Below the pieces are notes generated by a model that did not search any database, was not told the DNA's origin, and worked only from the letters and a program-made list of their open reading frames with translations. This document shows, one piece after another, positions 19,820 to 27,848 of a DNA stretch of 64,000 nucleotides. A program made the position numbers and the translations under genes. Source of the stretch: Planctomyces sp. (GTDB lineage Bacteria; Planctomycetota; Planctomycetia; Planctomycetales; Planctomycetaceae); contig JAEUIH010000009.1 in NCBI GenBank assembly GCA_016795105.1, positions 124,001 to 188,000 of the forward strand, in the 5' to 3' direction. How positions within the stretch are numbered: position 1 is the first letter of the stretch; each line of letters starts with the position of its first letter.

Positions 19820-21379
19820 GTGGCCACTCGCCTTCCCGACAACTCGCTGCCAGTCTCAAGGGGCATCTCGAAAGATGCTCCCGGAGTTTTGCTGCGCCGA
19901 TTGGTTCGGGCGATTCAGGAGGTCTATCGGGGATGCGGAGTCCACTCCAGGGCTCTCAAACAAGAACGACGCAGCAGAATTCGAAAGAGCGGTTCAAAGG
20001 ATCTCACCACCCACGTTTCCGGCTCCGTCGAAACTCCGGAATCACGAATTGTTCTAAGTGTCAACGCAATTGCGTTCGAGTCAGGACCGGAATCGCTGGA
20101 GGTTGAGACTCAGGTTGAATTCGTCGCCGAAACTACAGGCGAAGCCGATTGTGGAATCACCGGTGAGGTTGATGGTGGAATCACCGGCGAGGCTGCAGGC
20201 AATGACGTTCCGGAGCAACCAGAAGTTATAGATGACCTTGAACAAACGAAGGTCATCGTCAAGAGACGTCCTCCGACGGCTTCATCTCAGGATGGTCAAA
20301 GCGGAGGCGACTTAAGCGGAGTCGGTCTGAGTGGAGACGACTTTACTTCGGGAATTGGTGGAATCGACGGTTTGCCGATCAGTCAGCCGTACCCAAACGA
20401 ATCGGGATCATCCAGTTTTGAACAACAAGCGGATTCGGGTTCAACGAACGGCGAGGTGGTTGACGACGAAGAAGTCTCCAATGAGTTGACTGACGACCTG
20501 TTTTCGTCTGGTGCAGCTCTTGACTCTGTTCTGTCATCTGCAATTCAGCCGGAGCAAATCAACTCGAGGGCCGGCACATCATGGGTGGCTCTTCCGTCCG
20601 ATGGTCCGCATGCTGAATCTCCAGGAACCCGTTCAGCAGAATTCAGGACGGATCTGAATTTGAATTTGACGGCGGACTCAGCGGCCGGAGTCCAGTTCAG
20701 AGAGCGCGGCACATGGGACTCAATCGAAAGAACAGCATCGCAAATACCGGTTGATCGGCTGACCTTCGAGCTGAACTTCGGCGATTCGATCAGCGACCAG
20801 CCCGGCGTGACGAAAAATAGTCTGCATCAGCTGGCGGCCGAGTTGATGTTGACGATGTCTCAGACAATTCAACTGCTTCCGACCATGGGTTCGGACGTTA
20901 CGTTGACCGATGTTCTGTTCGATGTGGAATCCGAAGTGGCGATTCGCAGCGACTCCGCAATCTCGGATTTGTTTGCCAGCTGGATTGACAAGTTAGGCGA
21001 GTTGCCGGCCGCCGGGAATCTGTGGTCATCGACGTCGAGCAATACACGTGCGGGTGCGAATGCGACAGGTGTCGATTCGCGGTTGACCACAGAGTCAGAA
21101 TCCGGAACCGAAGTGAATCGGATTCGGTTGATTGTTGTCAGCCGCCAGAAGTCATGGAATATTGAATCATCCCGAACGGCTCTGCCCGGCGAACCGTCGG
21201 CAGAGGCTTCGGAGTTCGGTGCGCTTGGCCAGTTGACGTTTCATATGGATCCTCGAGGTCCACCTGAGTCGCAAAGGTCCGATCCGTTAAAGCAGACGAT
21301 TGAGAGCAATGCCGACGCTGAACAGCTGAGGCGCCTGAGATACAGCATCGCCCCGCGAGGTCCTTCGCTTGTGGCCTGA
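19820..21379 (+). CDS. Acidic, probably exported hypothetical protein with an LEPR-like N-terminal motif
   Basis: GTG at 19820 with AGGAGG 10 bp upstream gives 519 residues. I do not recognise a catalytic family. The N terminus is basic (LLRRLVRAIQEVYRG, KQERRSRIRKSG) and then reads ETPESRIVLSVNAIAFESGPE. This resembles the Arg-rich, LExRxLLS-type leader found on many large planctomycete surface proteins. The rest is acidic and low in complexity: GITGEVDGGITGE repeats near 100, Gly/Ser/Asp-rich stretches at 150-240, and a more structured helix-rich segment near 330-400 (SLHQLAAELMLTMSQTIQLLP). It lies 100 bp before an ECF sigma factor gene, whose regulon might include it. Export is an inference from the motif alone. 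Confidence 0.6.
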   Translation: MATRLPDNSLPVSRGISKDAPGVLLRRLVRAIQEVYRGCGVHSRALKQERRSRIRKSGSKDLTTHVSGSVETPESRIVLSVNAIAFESGPESLEVETQVEFVAETTGEADCGITGEVDGGITGEAAGNDVPEQPEVIDDLEQTKVIVKRRPPTASSQDGQSGGDLSGVGLSGDDFTSGIGGIDGLPISQPYPNESGSSSFEQQADSGSTNGEVVDDEEVSNELTDDLFSSGAALDSVLSSAIQPEQINSRAGTSWVALPSDGPHAESPGTRSAEFRTDLNLNLTADSAAGVQFRERGTWDSIERTASQIPVDRLTFELNFGDSISDQPGVTKNSLHQLAAELMLTMSQTIQLLPTMGSDVTLTDVLFDVESEVAIRSDSAISDLFASWIDKLGELPAAGNLWSSTSSNTRAGANATGVDSRLTTESESGTEVNRIRLIVVSRQKSWNIESSRTALPGEPSAEASEFGALGQLTFHMDPRGPPESQRSDPLKQTIESNADAEQLRRLRYSIAPRGPSLVA

Positions 21380-21479
21380 GAATTCAGAGCACAGCGGCAG
21401 TGACAACGTCGGGGCCACGGTGAAATATGCAGGGTTGGCATGAACACCGGGCTCCATTCCCTAATTCTGGAGCCAGCGT

Positions 21480-21974
21480 ATGTCCCAGGGAGCTCATGAC
21501 TCTGCGATGCGGAATCTGAGTCACTATCAATATCAGCGAAACAGACATCTGACGGCCGTACATGATGCGGAAGATCTGTTTCAGGACGCGTGGATACATC
21601 TGAACGAACCCACAACGGAACCCGCTTCGAAGTCGGATTTGCTGCCGGAAGAACAACGTGTTCGGATGGCTGTGACTCGGGCTTCGGAACGGATCTTCGG
21701 CAAGCTGCGAAAACGCTGCTCACGAGGAACTGCGGCGGAAGTTCAGATGGAGTATGAACCGGCGGATTGTCTTCCTGATCCGGCGATTGTTCTCGACCTT
21801 CGTATTCAGATTGAACAACTTCCGGCCGAAGAACGGCTGGTGATTGAAATGATCCGATGCGGATATGAGGGAACAGAAATCGCTCGTCAGCTGAAGGTCT
21901 CTCCTCAATCAGTGACTCGTCGAAAGCAAAAGGCCATAAAACGCCTTCGTCAGACTTTAGGTGAAGAACGATGA
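21480..21974 (+). CDS. ECF-type RNA polymerase sigma factor
   Basis: This 164-residue protein has sigma region 2 (residues about 10-45, with AVHDAEDLFQDAWIHL for core binding and -10 recognition). Region 4 spans about 105-160 (QIEQLPAEERLVIEMIRCGYEGTEIARQLKVSPQSVTRR, a helix-turn-helix for -35 recognition). The linker is short, as in ECF factors. Its TGA overlaps the ATG of the next gene (ATGA), a tiny protein with an anti-sigma-like zinc motif, so the pair is probably a coupled sigma/anti-sigma unit. I could not identify target promoters. Region 2 is shorter than usual at its N terminus. Confidence 0.85.
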   Translation: MSQGAHDSAMRNLSHYQYQRNRHLTAVHDAEDLFQDAWIHLNEPTTEPASKSDLLPEEQRVRMAVTRASERIFGKLRKRCSRGTAAEVQMEYEPADCLPDPAIVLDLRIQIEQLPAEERLVIEMIRCGYEGTEIARQLKVSPQSVTRRKQKAIKRLRQTLGEER

Positions 21975-22201
21975 CAGGAAATGCTCGAAGACAAACAACC
22001 GTTGAAGGACCTTGCCGAGACCGGATTTCTCAGCTGGTCGGAAGTTTGCTGGAAGGGTCGCAGAAGCCGTATTCTGCGACTCTTGCCAGACACCTTGTCA
22101 ATTGTCGAAGCTGCCTCCAAACGCTTGTCGCTCTGGAGGCAGCTTTTGAACTCAACCGCACCGTCTCTGTGGTGGGACCGCCTGCGGACATTTTACAATA
22201 G
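21971..22201 (+). CDS. Small anti-sigma-like protein with HX3CX2C zinc motif
   Basis: The product is 76 residues and overlaps the preceding sigma gene by 4 bp. The motif HLVNCRSC at residues about 41-48 is the HX3CX2C signature of zinc-binding anti-sigma domains, flanked by helical segments (ISQLVGSLLEGS, LQTLVALEAAF). There is no membrane segment, so if it holds the sigma factor it does so as a soluble cytosolic protein, possibly redox-sensitive through the Cys pair. The classical upstream His/Lys residues of the ZAS domain are not obvious. The reading frame contains a strong hairpin over the zinc motif. It converges on the epimerase gene with 4 bp between stops. Confidence 0.65.
   Translation: MTGNARRQTTVEGPCRDRISQLVGSLLEGSQKPYSATLARHLVNCRSCLQTLVALEAAFELNRTVSVVGPPADILQ
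22108..22145 (+). promoter_or_regulatory. Perfect 12-bp inverted repeat with T-run inside the anti-sigma-like gene
   Basis: AAGCTGCCTCCA (22108-22119) and TGGAGGCAGCTT (22134-22145) are exact reverse complements around a 14-base loop, followed by two further T residues that extend the terminal TT. It has the shape of an intrinsic terminator or attenuator, yet it lies inside codons for the HX3CX2C region. Coding constraint alone would not require this symmetry. Confidence 0.5.
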
Positions 22202-22205
22202 GTCG

Positions 22206-23177
22206 TCAGTCGCGAAGCCTGCCTGCATCACTCAGCAGCTGTCGAATCACATCTCTGCTGGAGTAGCGGAATTCGAAGTTCATTTCCGATTGAAGCCGTT
22301 CCGGATGAATCACCCACGGGAAGCGGATGAAGTACCAGAGTCCGGACGGAAAACGAAACTTCGGAAGTCGCAGAGCCCACCAGATCGTTGTAAACGTGAG
22401 GCACGCATTCAGAGGCACTTTTGCAGTTCGTCGACCACTCATGTTTGCGAGTTCGCGCAGAGTGAACCAGTCGGGCGGCGCAACATTGAAAGGCCCGGCT
22501 CCATTATTTCTCAGAATGGTCCAGGTCGCATCTGCAACATCGTCGACGTGAACAAACTGGAACTCCGTATTATTCCCGCCGGGGAGGACAATCAAAGGGC
22601 CTTCCAGTATAAACTGAGTCAGGTAATTGGAGATGCCAGGGCCATAGATCATACACGGACGAGTCCAGCTGACGGTGATTCCCGGCTGTTGATCGCGAAA
22701 CTCTGCGAGCATTCGTTCCACCTCAACCTTGTCAGCCGCGTAACGATATTCATCTCTGGACTTAAGCCGGAAGGATTCCGTCATTGGAACAGCGTTATCT
22801 TCCCAGGCCCCATAGGCGGTCGCACTTGATCCAATCAGGAGGCGTTTGGGTTTCACAATGCGAGCTGCTTTCAGAACCTGTTTGGTCCCATCGACATTGA
22901 TTTGCCTCATTCTGCGTTCGTTGCGCATGGGATTTACGACAAACGCGAGGTGTACGATCGTGTCTGGCTGGAAATCCGCAATTGATGTCGAAGCATGCTC
23001 GCTGGTGATGTCACATTCTGCAAATTGGTGGGCAGCTTCCAGCGGATGGGTGCCGGTTCGAGGCGGAATCAAATCACATCCAAGAATCTGAACGGACGGG
23101 TCTTCCTGACGAATTTTTCTGATCAGGGCTCTGCCGTAGAAGCCGGAACTTCCTGTAATTGCAATGCGTTGGATCAT
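22206..23177 (-). CDS. NAD-dependent epimerase/dehydratase (extended SDR)
   Basis: The product is 323 residues. The Rossmann nucleotide-binding motif GSSGFYG lies at residues 9-15, an acidic residue (CDLIPP) follows the second strand, and VHLAFVVNP gives the fourth-strand landmark. The catalytic pair YRYAADK (YxxxK) sits near residue 146, with SSATAYG supplying the Ser/Thr near 118. The C-terminal half is variable and helix-rich. It probably acts on a nucleotide-sugar or a related hydroxy/keto substrate. Neighbours do not define a pathway. ATG at 23177 is the first sensible start. The gene is convergent with the anti-sigma-like gene and divergent from the Gly-rich protein. Confidence 0.88.
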   Translation of the reverse strand: MIQRIAITGSSGFYGRALIRKIRQEDPSVQILGCDLIPPRTGTHPLEAAHQFAECDITSEHASTSIADFQPDTIVHLAFVVNPMRNERRMRQINVDGTKQVLKAARIVKPKRLLIGSSATAYGAWEDNAVPMTESFRLKSRDEYRYAADKVEVERMLAEFRDQQPGITVSWTRPCMIYGPGISNYLTQFILEGPLIVLPGGNNTEFQFVHVDDVADATWTILRNNGAGPFNVAPPDWFTLRELANMSGRRTAKVPLNACLTFTTIWWALRLPKFRFPSGLWYFIRFPWVIHPERLQSEMNFEFRYSSRDVIRQLLSDAGRLRD

Positions 23178-23383
23178 GAAACCGAACCTCGGGGAGATTC
23201 ACAGTGAACTTCGACTTTGAGGGCAGGACGTGGAGTTTTGGGATACTGTTCCGTTTTTTTCTGACAGATTCATCGTTTTTCACGGCACTTCTATGACGTT
23301 CGGTGGTTTTTCTAGGATCGGACAGGAAAATTCCGACATCTCCCCTCTCTCGAGGTCTTCGAATTTCTTCAGGAGCACACGAC

Positions 23384-24418
23384 ATGCAGTTCTCACGCAC
23401 ATTTCGTCAGGCGGCAGTTTTCTGCACAGCCTCGGTGTTTTTTTCCAGTGTTTTGCCAGCTCAGCCTCCGGAGCGGGGCGGGCAGGAGAATCAGGAACGC
23501 GGTAATCGCGGTCCGGGCGGTCAGGAAGGCGGCCGAGGTCAGCGAGGAGGATTCGGTGGTGGTGGTTTCGGAGGAGGAGCCTTCGGTGGCGGGATGATGG
23601 GCCGTGGCGGCGCTTCGATTACTCGAGCAACCCTGCTTGGTATGGAGCAAATTCGCAAAGAGCTCATGATCGAAGAAGCTCAGGCAACCACGATCGACGC
23701 TGCGATTGAAGCTTACCGCGAAGAACGCAGAAACGCGGCTCGACCCGATTTTCAGGCAATTCAGGGCATGTCCGAAGAAGAGCGAACTGCCTTCTTTGAG
23801 AAAATGCAGAAGGATCGCGAAGAAGCGACCAAGAAGTCCGATGCCGATATGAACGCTCTGCTCGAAGCAGATCAGGTCAAACGACTGGACGAAATTGTGC
23901 TCCAGGCAAAGTTGAAGTTGGCTCTGATTCCAACCCTGAAGGGCGAAGAACTCGCCAAAAAACTCAGCCTTACCGAAGATCAGACTGCAAAACTGACTTC
24001 TGTTGAAGAGGCCGCTAACGCAAAACGCGACGAAGCGATGGCTGCAATGCGGGAAAACTTCACACCAGGTGGTGACCGCGAACAGATGCGTGAGATGATG
24101 GAGAAGATGCAGGCCGAAGGCGAAAAACGCCAGAAGGAAACTGAAACAGAAGCCATGGCCGTGTTGACAGACGAGCAAAAATCGACGCTCGAAGGTCTTA
24201 AGGGCAAAACCGTTGAATTGGATGCTCGAATGCTTCGAGGCGGTGGATTTGGTGGCGGTGGATTTGGCGGTCCAGGTGGACCAGGCGGTGGATTTGGCGG
24301 TCCTGGTGGCGGTCCTGGTGGACCAGGCGGCGGCCCCGGTGGCGGTCGCGGAGGACGAGGTGGCCGAGGCGGTCAGGGTGGTGGCGGACAGCGACCACCA
24401 GCGGACGACGCAATCTAG
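23384..24418 (+). CDS. Exported Gly-rich, helix-rich protein of unknown function
   Basis: Start 23384 has AGGAG 8 bp upstream and gives 344 residues. A signal peptide (AAVFCTASVFFSSVLPAQ) is followed by a Gly/Arg-rich segment (GGFGGGGFGG type) and then a charged alpha-helical region, residues about 75-275. Its LTDEQ-like turns (LSLTEDQTAKL, VLTDEQKSTLEGLKG) recall periplasmic Spy/CpxP-type LTxxQ proteins. The C terminus is another Gly-Pro-rich tail of about 60 residues. The LTxxQ-like resemblance suggests a periplasmic chaperone or metal/stress-related role, but that is weak. The Gly repeats probably expand by slippage. It ends just ahead of a strong terminator and the 9-bp array. Confidence 0.75.
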   Translation: MQFSRTFRQAAVFCTASVFFSSVLPAQPPERGGQENQERGNRGPGGQEGGRGQRGGFGGGGFGGGAFGGGMMGRGGASITRATLLGMEQIRKELMIEEAQATTIDAAIEAYREERRNAARPDFQAIQGMSEEERTAFFEKMQKDREEATKKSDADMNALLEADQVKRLDEIVLQAKLKLALIPTLKGEELAKKLSLTEDQTAKLTSVEEAANAKRDEAMAAMRENFTPGGDREQMREMMEKMQAEGEKRQKETETEAMAVLTDEQKSTLEGLKGKTVELDARMLRGGGFGGGGFGGPGGPGGGFGGPGGGPGGPGGGPGGGRGGRGGRGGQGGGGQRPPADDAI

Positions 24419-24443
24419 GCTGGCAGTCTGATCAGCATAATGA

Positions 24444-24479
24444 GCCCGGCATCGTTTCACGATGCCGGGCTTTTTTTTT
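24444..24479 (+). terminator. Strong intrinsic terminator after the Gly-rich gene
   Basis: GCCCGGCATCG (24444-24454) and CGATGCCGGGC (24460-24470) form a perfect 11-bp stem with a TTTCA loop, followed by nine T residues. It begins 25 bp after the stop codon at 24418. Confidence 0.95.
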
Positions 24480-24480
24480 G

Positions 24481-24651
24481 GATCGGTCGGATCGGTCGGA
24501 TCGGTCGGATCGGTCGGATCGGTCGGATCAGTCGGATCAGTCGGATCAGTCGGATCAGTCGGATCAGTCGGATCAGTCGGATCAGTCGGATCAGTCGGAT
24601 CAGTCGGATCAGTCAGATCAGTCAGATCAGTCAGATCAGTCAGATCAGTCA
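24481..24651. repeat. 9-bp tandem array, 19 units in three sequence blocks
   Basis: The array is 171 bp with no indels. Five units of GATCGGTCG (24481-24525) are followed by nine units of GATCAGTCG (24526-24606) and five of GATCAGTCA (24607-24651). The blocks differ by single substitutions, which implies stepwise expansion. It starts one base after the T-run of the terminator and ends 3 bp before the stop codon of the convergent ECF sigma gene. Because the unit is 9 bp without a stop, most frames through it are open, but none looks like a real gene. Confidence 0.97.
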
Positions 24652-24654
24652 GAC

Positions 24655-25239
24655 TCAAGCTGGCTGGAGAGAGCCCATGACGTCTCGCAGGCGACCACGA
24701 GCTGTGTGCAGTCTTCGCTTGATCGTTCCGATCGGGCTTTCGAACTGATCACTCATTTCCTTGAGAGATGAGCCTTCGAAGTAAAATGCCCACAGTGTTT
24801 CACGATCGAGCTGACCGAGCTGGCTCAGTCCATATCGAAGTTGTTCGATGTTTTCCTGTCGAATCAGGCTTTCGAATGGATTGTCCGGATCGCTCTGCAG
24901 TCCATCGAACGAATCCGGTTCACAGCTGGTTTCTGCCGGTCTTCGGACGGCTCGGTTAATGGACAATCGAACTGCGATTTGGCACAGCCACCCGCCGAAT
25001 CGCTCAGGCTCATTGAGCTGAGGCAATTTTCGGAATGCTCGCAGGAAGACTTCCTGAACGACTTCATCAGCCTCTGCGGTGTTGCGAAGCCTCTGCATAA
25101 CGATCCCGAAGATCCGAGATTCGAACTGCAGCACGAGATCATCGAAGGCTTCTCGATCGCCTTCCTGAGCTCGGATTACGGTTTCGTACAGGGTTTCAGT
25201 AATTTTATCCAAAGTATTCAAAGACATTCGTGTCATCAT
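24655..25239 (-). CDS. ECF-type RNA polymerase sigma factor
   Basis: The likely start is the ATG at 25239 (MMTRMSLNTLDKITE), giving 194 residues; ATG at 25227 is an alternative. Region 2 is clear (DREAFDDLVLQFESRIFGIVMQRL, then TAEADEVVQEVFLRAFRKLPQL), followed by FGGWLCQIAVRLSINRAVRR. Region 4 is LGQLDRETLWAFYFEGSSLKEMSDQFESPIGTIKRRLHTARGRLRD. The domain spacing is typical of the ECF class. No anti-sigma gene lies next to it; downstream are only the 9-bp array and the convergent Gly-rich gene. The stop codon sits 3 bp from the array, so changes in array length could alter the transcript's 3' end. Confidence 0.9.
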   Translation of the reverse strand: MMTRMSLNTLDKITETLYETVIRAQEGDREAFDDLVLQFESRIFGIVMQRLRNTAEADEVVQEVFLRAFRKLPQLNEPERFGGWLCQIAVRLSINRAVRRPAETSCEPDSFDGLQSDPDNPFESLIRQENIEQLRYGLSQLGQLDRETLWAFYFEGSSLKEMSDQFESPIGTIKRRLHTARGRLRDVMGSLQPA

Positions 25240-25524
25240 CCTTGCCTGAGCACGCACAGTGAGTTCTGTTGTTCCCGAAGACCGGGGTGCAACGACATCG
25301 AACGCATGCGTGGGGACCAAAAAGTGCAGTAACGGTGAGATCAGTGCAAACGACGAACTGTGAGGAACAAGTTCGAGCGACTGGCACATGCGGAAATGAA
25401 CGTAACCGTCCGGAAGTTCCGGGCGGTTCATTCTGCGTGTTTAGCAGGAGAGTCTGACTTCTTTGTGGCGATCAGGGACGCGATGAAATCGAGCCCAGGA
25501 GCCTCAAAGGGAATTCAGATCGTT

Positions 25525-25821
25525 TTATCCCTGACTGAAACAACTACAGAATTGAAACGAACATCCCGAGAACGCGCCAAAGGAGATTCCTCGCTGGTGT
25601 CCCGACATCGAGTCGGACCTTTGTTTGGAATCGTTTTGGTCGAGTCCGCAGAATGAACGGGACATTGCATGCCAGCGATGGCGTTTTGATCGCAATGCCT
25701 CCATCGGTTCCGCCGCGTACTGCGCGAGGAGGCCGAACACGACGCACTGCGTGCCAATCACATTGCTCAGAATGACCTGAGTATTGGTGACGACTGCATT
25801 GATTGTGTTTGTCAGCAGCAT
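25525..25821 (-). CDS. Possible small protein with a strong ribosome-binding site
   Basis: The candidate is 98 residues from ATG at 25821, with GAGGAGG 7 bp upstream, one of the best Shine-Dalgarno sequences in the window. The N-terminal 35 residues (INAVVTNTQVILSNVIGTQCVVFGLLAQY) are mildly hydrophobic and could form an amphipathic or membrane-associated helix. The remainder is polar, basic and Cys/Ser-rich. I recognise no family. It lies alone between an ECF sigma gene and tRNA-Lys. The C-terminal half does not look conserved-protein-like, so the true product may be shorter or absent. Confidence 0.35.
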   Translation of the reverse strand: MLLTNTINAVVTNTQVILSNVIGTQCVVFGLLAQYAAEPMEALRSKRHRWHAMSRSFCGLDQNDSKQRSDSMSGHQRGISFGAFSGCSFQFCSCFSQG

Positions 25822-26268
25822 TGTTCTGCCTCCTCAACTGGTCCGTGATCCCATCCGGGTATCATCAGCCATGGTTTATCTACTTCCTGGTAACTCACAA
25901 GCGATTACCAGATTGACCTCTAAGACACTCTGTCTGCCAGAAAGGTTCTCGAAGTTTACTCTCTTTTTTCCTGTTTTCGAGGAATTCTTGTCGCGAATCG
26001 TTGTAAGTGTTTTCCTGTAAATGGCTTATGGTGATCCAGTGATTTTTGCGAAGTTTGCTGGCACCTTGGTTTCTCGCGAAAATGTGGAGTGGATTTCTAT
26101 TTCATTCCGAAATTCCGCAGAACCGCGCGAACCTGAACAGGTGCCTTCGAATCTGGATGTCTGAACCGAACAAGGCCGAATGGAGCCGGAAATTTCCTGT
26201 GAACTGTTTTTGTTGACGTGCACCATGGAAAACTGGTCGACCAATCGCTAACATCCGCCTCCCGCAAC
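25822..26268. other. Non-coding stretch upstream of tRNA-Lys
   Basis: About 450 bp with no gene I can support. A TTGACG hexamer at 26213-26218 could be the -35 of the tRNA promoter, but no matching -10 is obvious at the usual spacing. Confidence 0.45.
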
Positions 26269-26341
26269 GCTCCTATAGCTCAGTTGGTAGAGCAACTGAC
26301 TCTTAATCAGTAGGTCCAAGGTTCGAATCCTTGTGGGAGCA
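26269..26341 (+). tRNA. tRNA-Lys (anticodon CTT)
   Basis: The 73-base cloverleaf is complete. The acceptor stem GCTCCTA pairs with TGGGAGC with one G-T pair. The D arm contains AGCTCAGTTGGTAGAGC. The anticodon stem ACTGA/TCAGT closes the loop CTCTTAA, giving anticodon CTT, which reads AAG. The T arm is GTTCGAATC with its flanking stem, and the discriminator base is A. CCA is not encoded. A terminator-like hairpin follows 33 bp downstream. No neighbouring tRNA is present. Confidence 0.97.
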
Positions 26342-26373
26342 CTGTCGTTCTTAAGCGAACGCACATCCAAAAG

Positions 26374-26409
26374 CAAAAACACCTCCAGCGAAAGCTGGAG
26401 GTGTTTTTG
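26374..26409. terminator. Bidirectional terminator between tRNA-Lys and purQ
   Basis: The stem CAAAAACACCTCCAGC pairs with GCTGGAGGTGTTTTTG around a GAAA tetraloop. T-runs appear on both strands, so it can end the tRNA transcript on the plus strand and the purQ transcript (stop at 26423) on the minus strand. Confidence 0.92.
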
Positions 26410-26422
26410 TTTGCGAAGTGGC

Positions 26423-27253
26423 CTAATGAAAGTAGTGGATGGCATTCCGGAAGATTTTGATTCCATCGCCTTCGCCGCGGAGATTTCGGCGAGTCCATTG
26501 AGGGTGTTGAGTGGCGAAGAGGAAACGTTCCGGGTGCGGCATCAGTCCCAGGACTCGTCCGGTGGAATCACACAACCCGGCGATGTTGTTTAATGATCCA
26601 TTGGGATTTTCAGGTTCGGGGAGAAGCGGGATTCGAGTTGGATCGCCAGTTGCTGCAAGCTGCTTCACGGCGGTTTCCGACCAATAGCAGAGCGCCAAAG
26701 ACCCCTGGGCTCTCAATTCATTCAAAAGTTCAGGCTGCTTTACCGCGATCCGACCTTCTGCATGTGCCATTGGAACATCGAATTCATCCATGTCTCGGAG
26801 GAAAACGCTCTTCGATGAACTGACTTTGAGGCGAACCCAGCGATCTGTGTAGCGGCCGTTTGCATTCCATGCGAGCGTGACCTGACTTTCCAGCGGGCTT
26901 TCGCTGGCCTGTTCGATGCCGCGACGCATAATCAAACCGGCCTTAAGGATCGTCTGAAAGCCGTTGCAGATTCCGAGGACGAGTTTGTCGGCCAGCAGAA
27001 ATTCTCGCATGACATCATTCAGCTGCCCTCGAAGCTGTCGGGAAAAAATGACACCGGCACCGAGGTCATCCCCGTAGCTGAAACCGCCTGGGACACACAA
27101 AATCTGGTACTCGGAAAGCCTGGCAGGATTTTCCAGCAGCCGAAACAGGTGGACTCGATCCGCTTGTCCACCCGCGAGTTCAAACGCATGAGCCGTTTCG
27201 ATGTCGCAGTTTGTTCCTGGGGCACGAAGTACACAAACTCGAGGAGTTGCCAT
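26423..27253 (-). CDS. purQ: Phosphoribosylformylglycinamidine synthase glutaminase subunit PurQ
   Basis: PurQ releases ammonia from glutamine for PurL in the fourth step of purine synthesis. The start at 27253 (MATPRVCVLRAPGTNCDIE) gives 276 residues; upstream codons in frame do not resemble the family. The class I amidotransferase features are present: CVPGGFSYGDDLGAG, the nucleophile Cys 96 in LGICNGFQ, and the His/Glu of LMPHPERFLF near the C terminus. The length is on the long side, as in enzymes that carry an insertion before the His-Glu pair. No purS or purL lies nearby. It is transcribed away from the small zinc-ribbon gene and ends at the bidirectional terminator. Confidence 0.95.
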   Translation of the reverse strand: MATPRVCVLRAPGTNCDIETAHAFELAGGQADRVHLFRLLENPARLSEYQILCVPGGFSYGDDLGAGVIFSRQLRGQLNDVMREFLLADKLVLGICNGFQTILKAGLIMRRGIEQASESPLESQVTLAWNANGRYTDRWVRLKVSSSKSVFLRDMDEFDVPMAHAEGRIAVKQPELLNELRAQGSLALCYWSETAVKQLAATGDPTRIPLLPEPENPNGSLNNIAGLCDSTGRVLGLMPHPERFLFATQHPQWTRRNLRGEGDGIKIFRNAIHYFH

Positions 27254-27533
27254 GATTAGAGTCGATTGTATACAGGTCAAAACAAGTTGAGTGAGGTTCA
27301 CATCGAAATGCTGTCCGGCAGTCCGAAATGTCACGGGATTGTGTTTTTTAGCAGCGGAGGCTCCGGGTTTCATCCGGTCAAGCGTTTTTCCGCAAAGTTC
27401 AGAACATCGGGAAATTGCGAGCAGCCAGTCAAAAAGCTCGAAACCCGGGATTTGGTGAAAGCATCTATGTGATAAACTCCCCTCCCTGCGGTTCGCCTGC
27501 TTCAGGCATTCCTCTTAAGGTCGTGCACCGTCT

Positions 27534-27848
27534 ATGAACATAATGATTTACATCCTGGTTGGTTGCTTCGCACTTGCGTTCATGGTGATTTTTGCGGCTA
27601 TGTTCTTTACATCAGCGTCCGTATTCCGGATCTTCAACCGAGTACTCGATGAGTCTGAAAAGCAAAGCCGCCAGCCTGGTGTGGGAACGGGACGGGTACT
27701 GGATGTTGTGGCACGTGAACCCCACAAAGCGGCATCTTATAAATGCCGCAGTTGTGGGGCTTTAGCTGACAGCACAGCCGAATTATCTGCCAAAGGCGAA
27801 TTTCGCTGCAACTACTGCAATGCCTGGACCAGCATCTACGAACCCTAA
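27534..27848 (+). CDS. Small membrane-anchored zinc-ribbon protein
   Basis: The 104-residue protein has one N-terminal membrane segment (IMIYILVGCFALAFMVIFAAMFFTSASVF, about residues 3-31). A linker of about 35 residues and a C-terminal zinc ribbon follow, with CRSC near residue 71 and CNYC near 94 (CxxC-x20-CxxC). The ribbon looks similar to those of small nucleic-acid or protein-binding domains, facing the cytoplasm if the N terminus is outside. I do not recognise a named family. Its stop codon abuts the 37-bp hairpin repeats, whose first unit begins inside the TAA. Confidence 0.75.
   Translation: MNIMIYILVGCFALAFMVIFAAMFFTSASVFRIFNRVLDESEKQSRQPGVGTGRVLDVVAREPHKAASYKCRSCGALADSTAELSAKGEFRCNYCNAWTSIYEP

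Noticed and set aside
21981-22829. Plus-strand frame of about 282 codons overlapping the anti-sigma-like gene and the epimerase
   Set aside because: It is mostly antisense to the epimerase, and its N-terminal part is out of frame with the sigma-coupled small gene.
23393-24658. Long minus-strand open frame with an N-terminal run of Thr-Asp-Leu/Pro repeats
   Set aside because: It is the 9-bp array read in a stop-free frame and then the antisense of the Gly-rich gene. No Shine-Dalgarno or protein-like composition.
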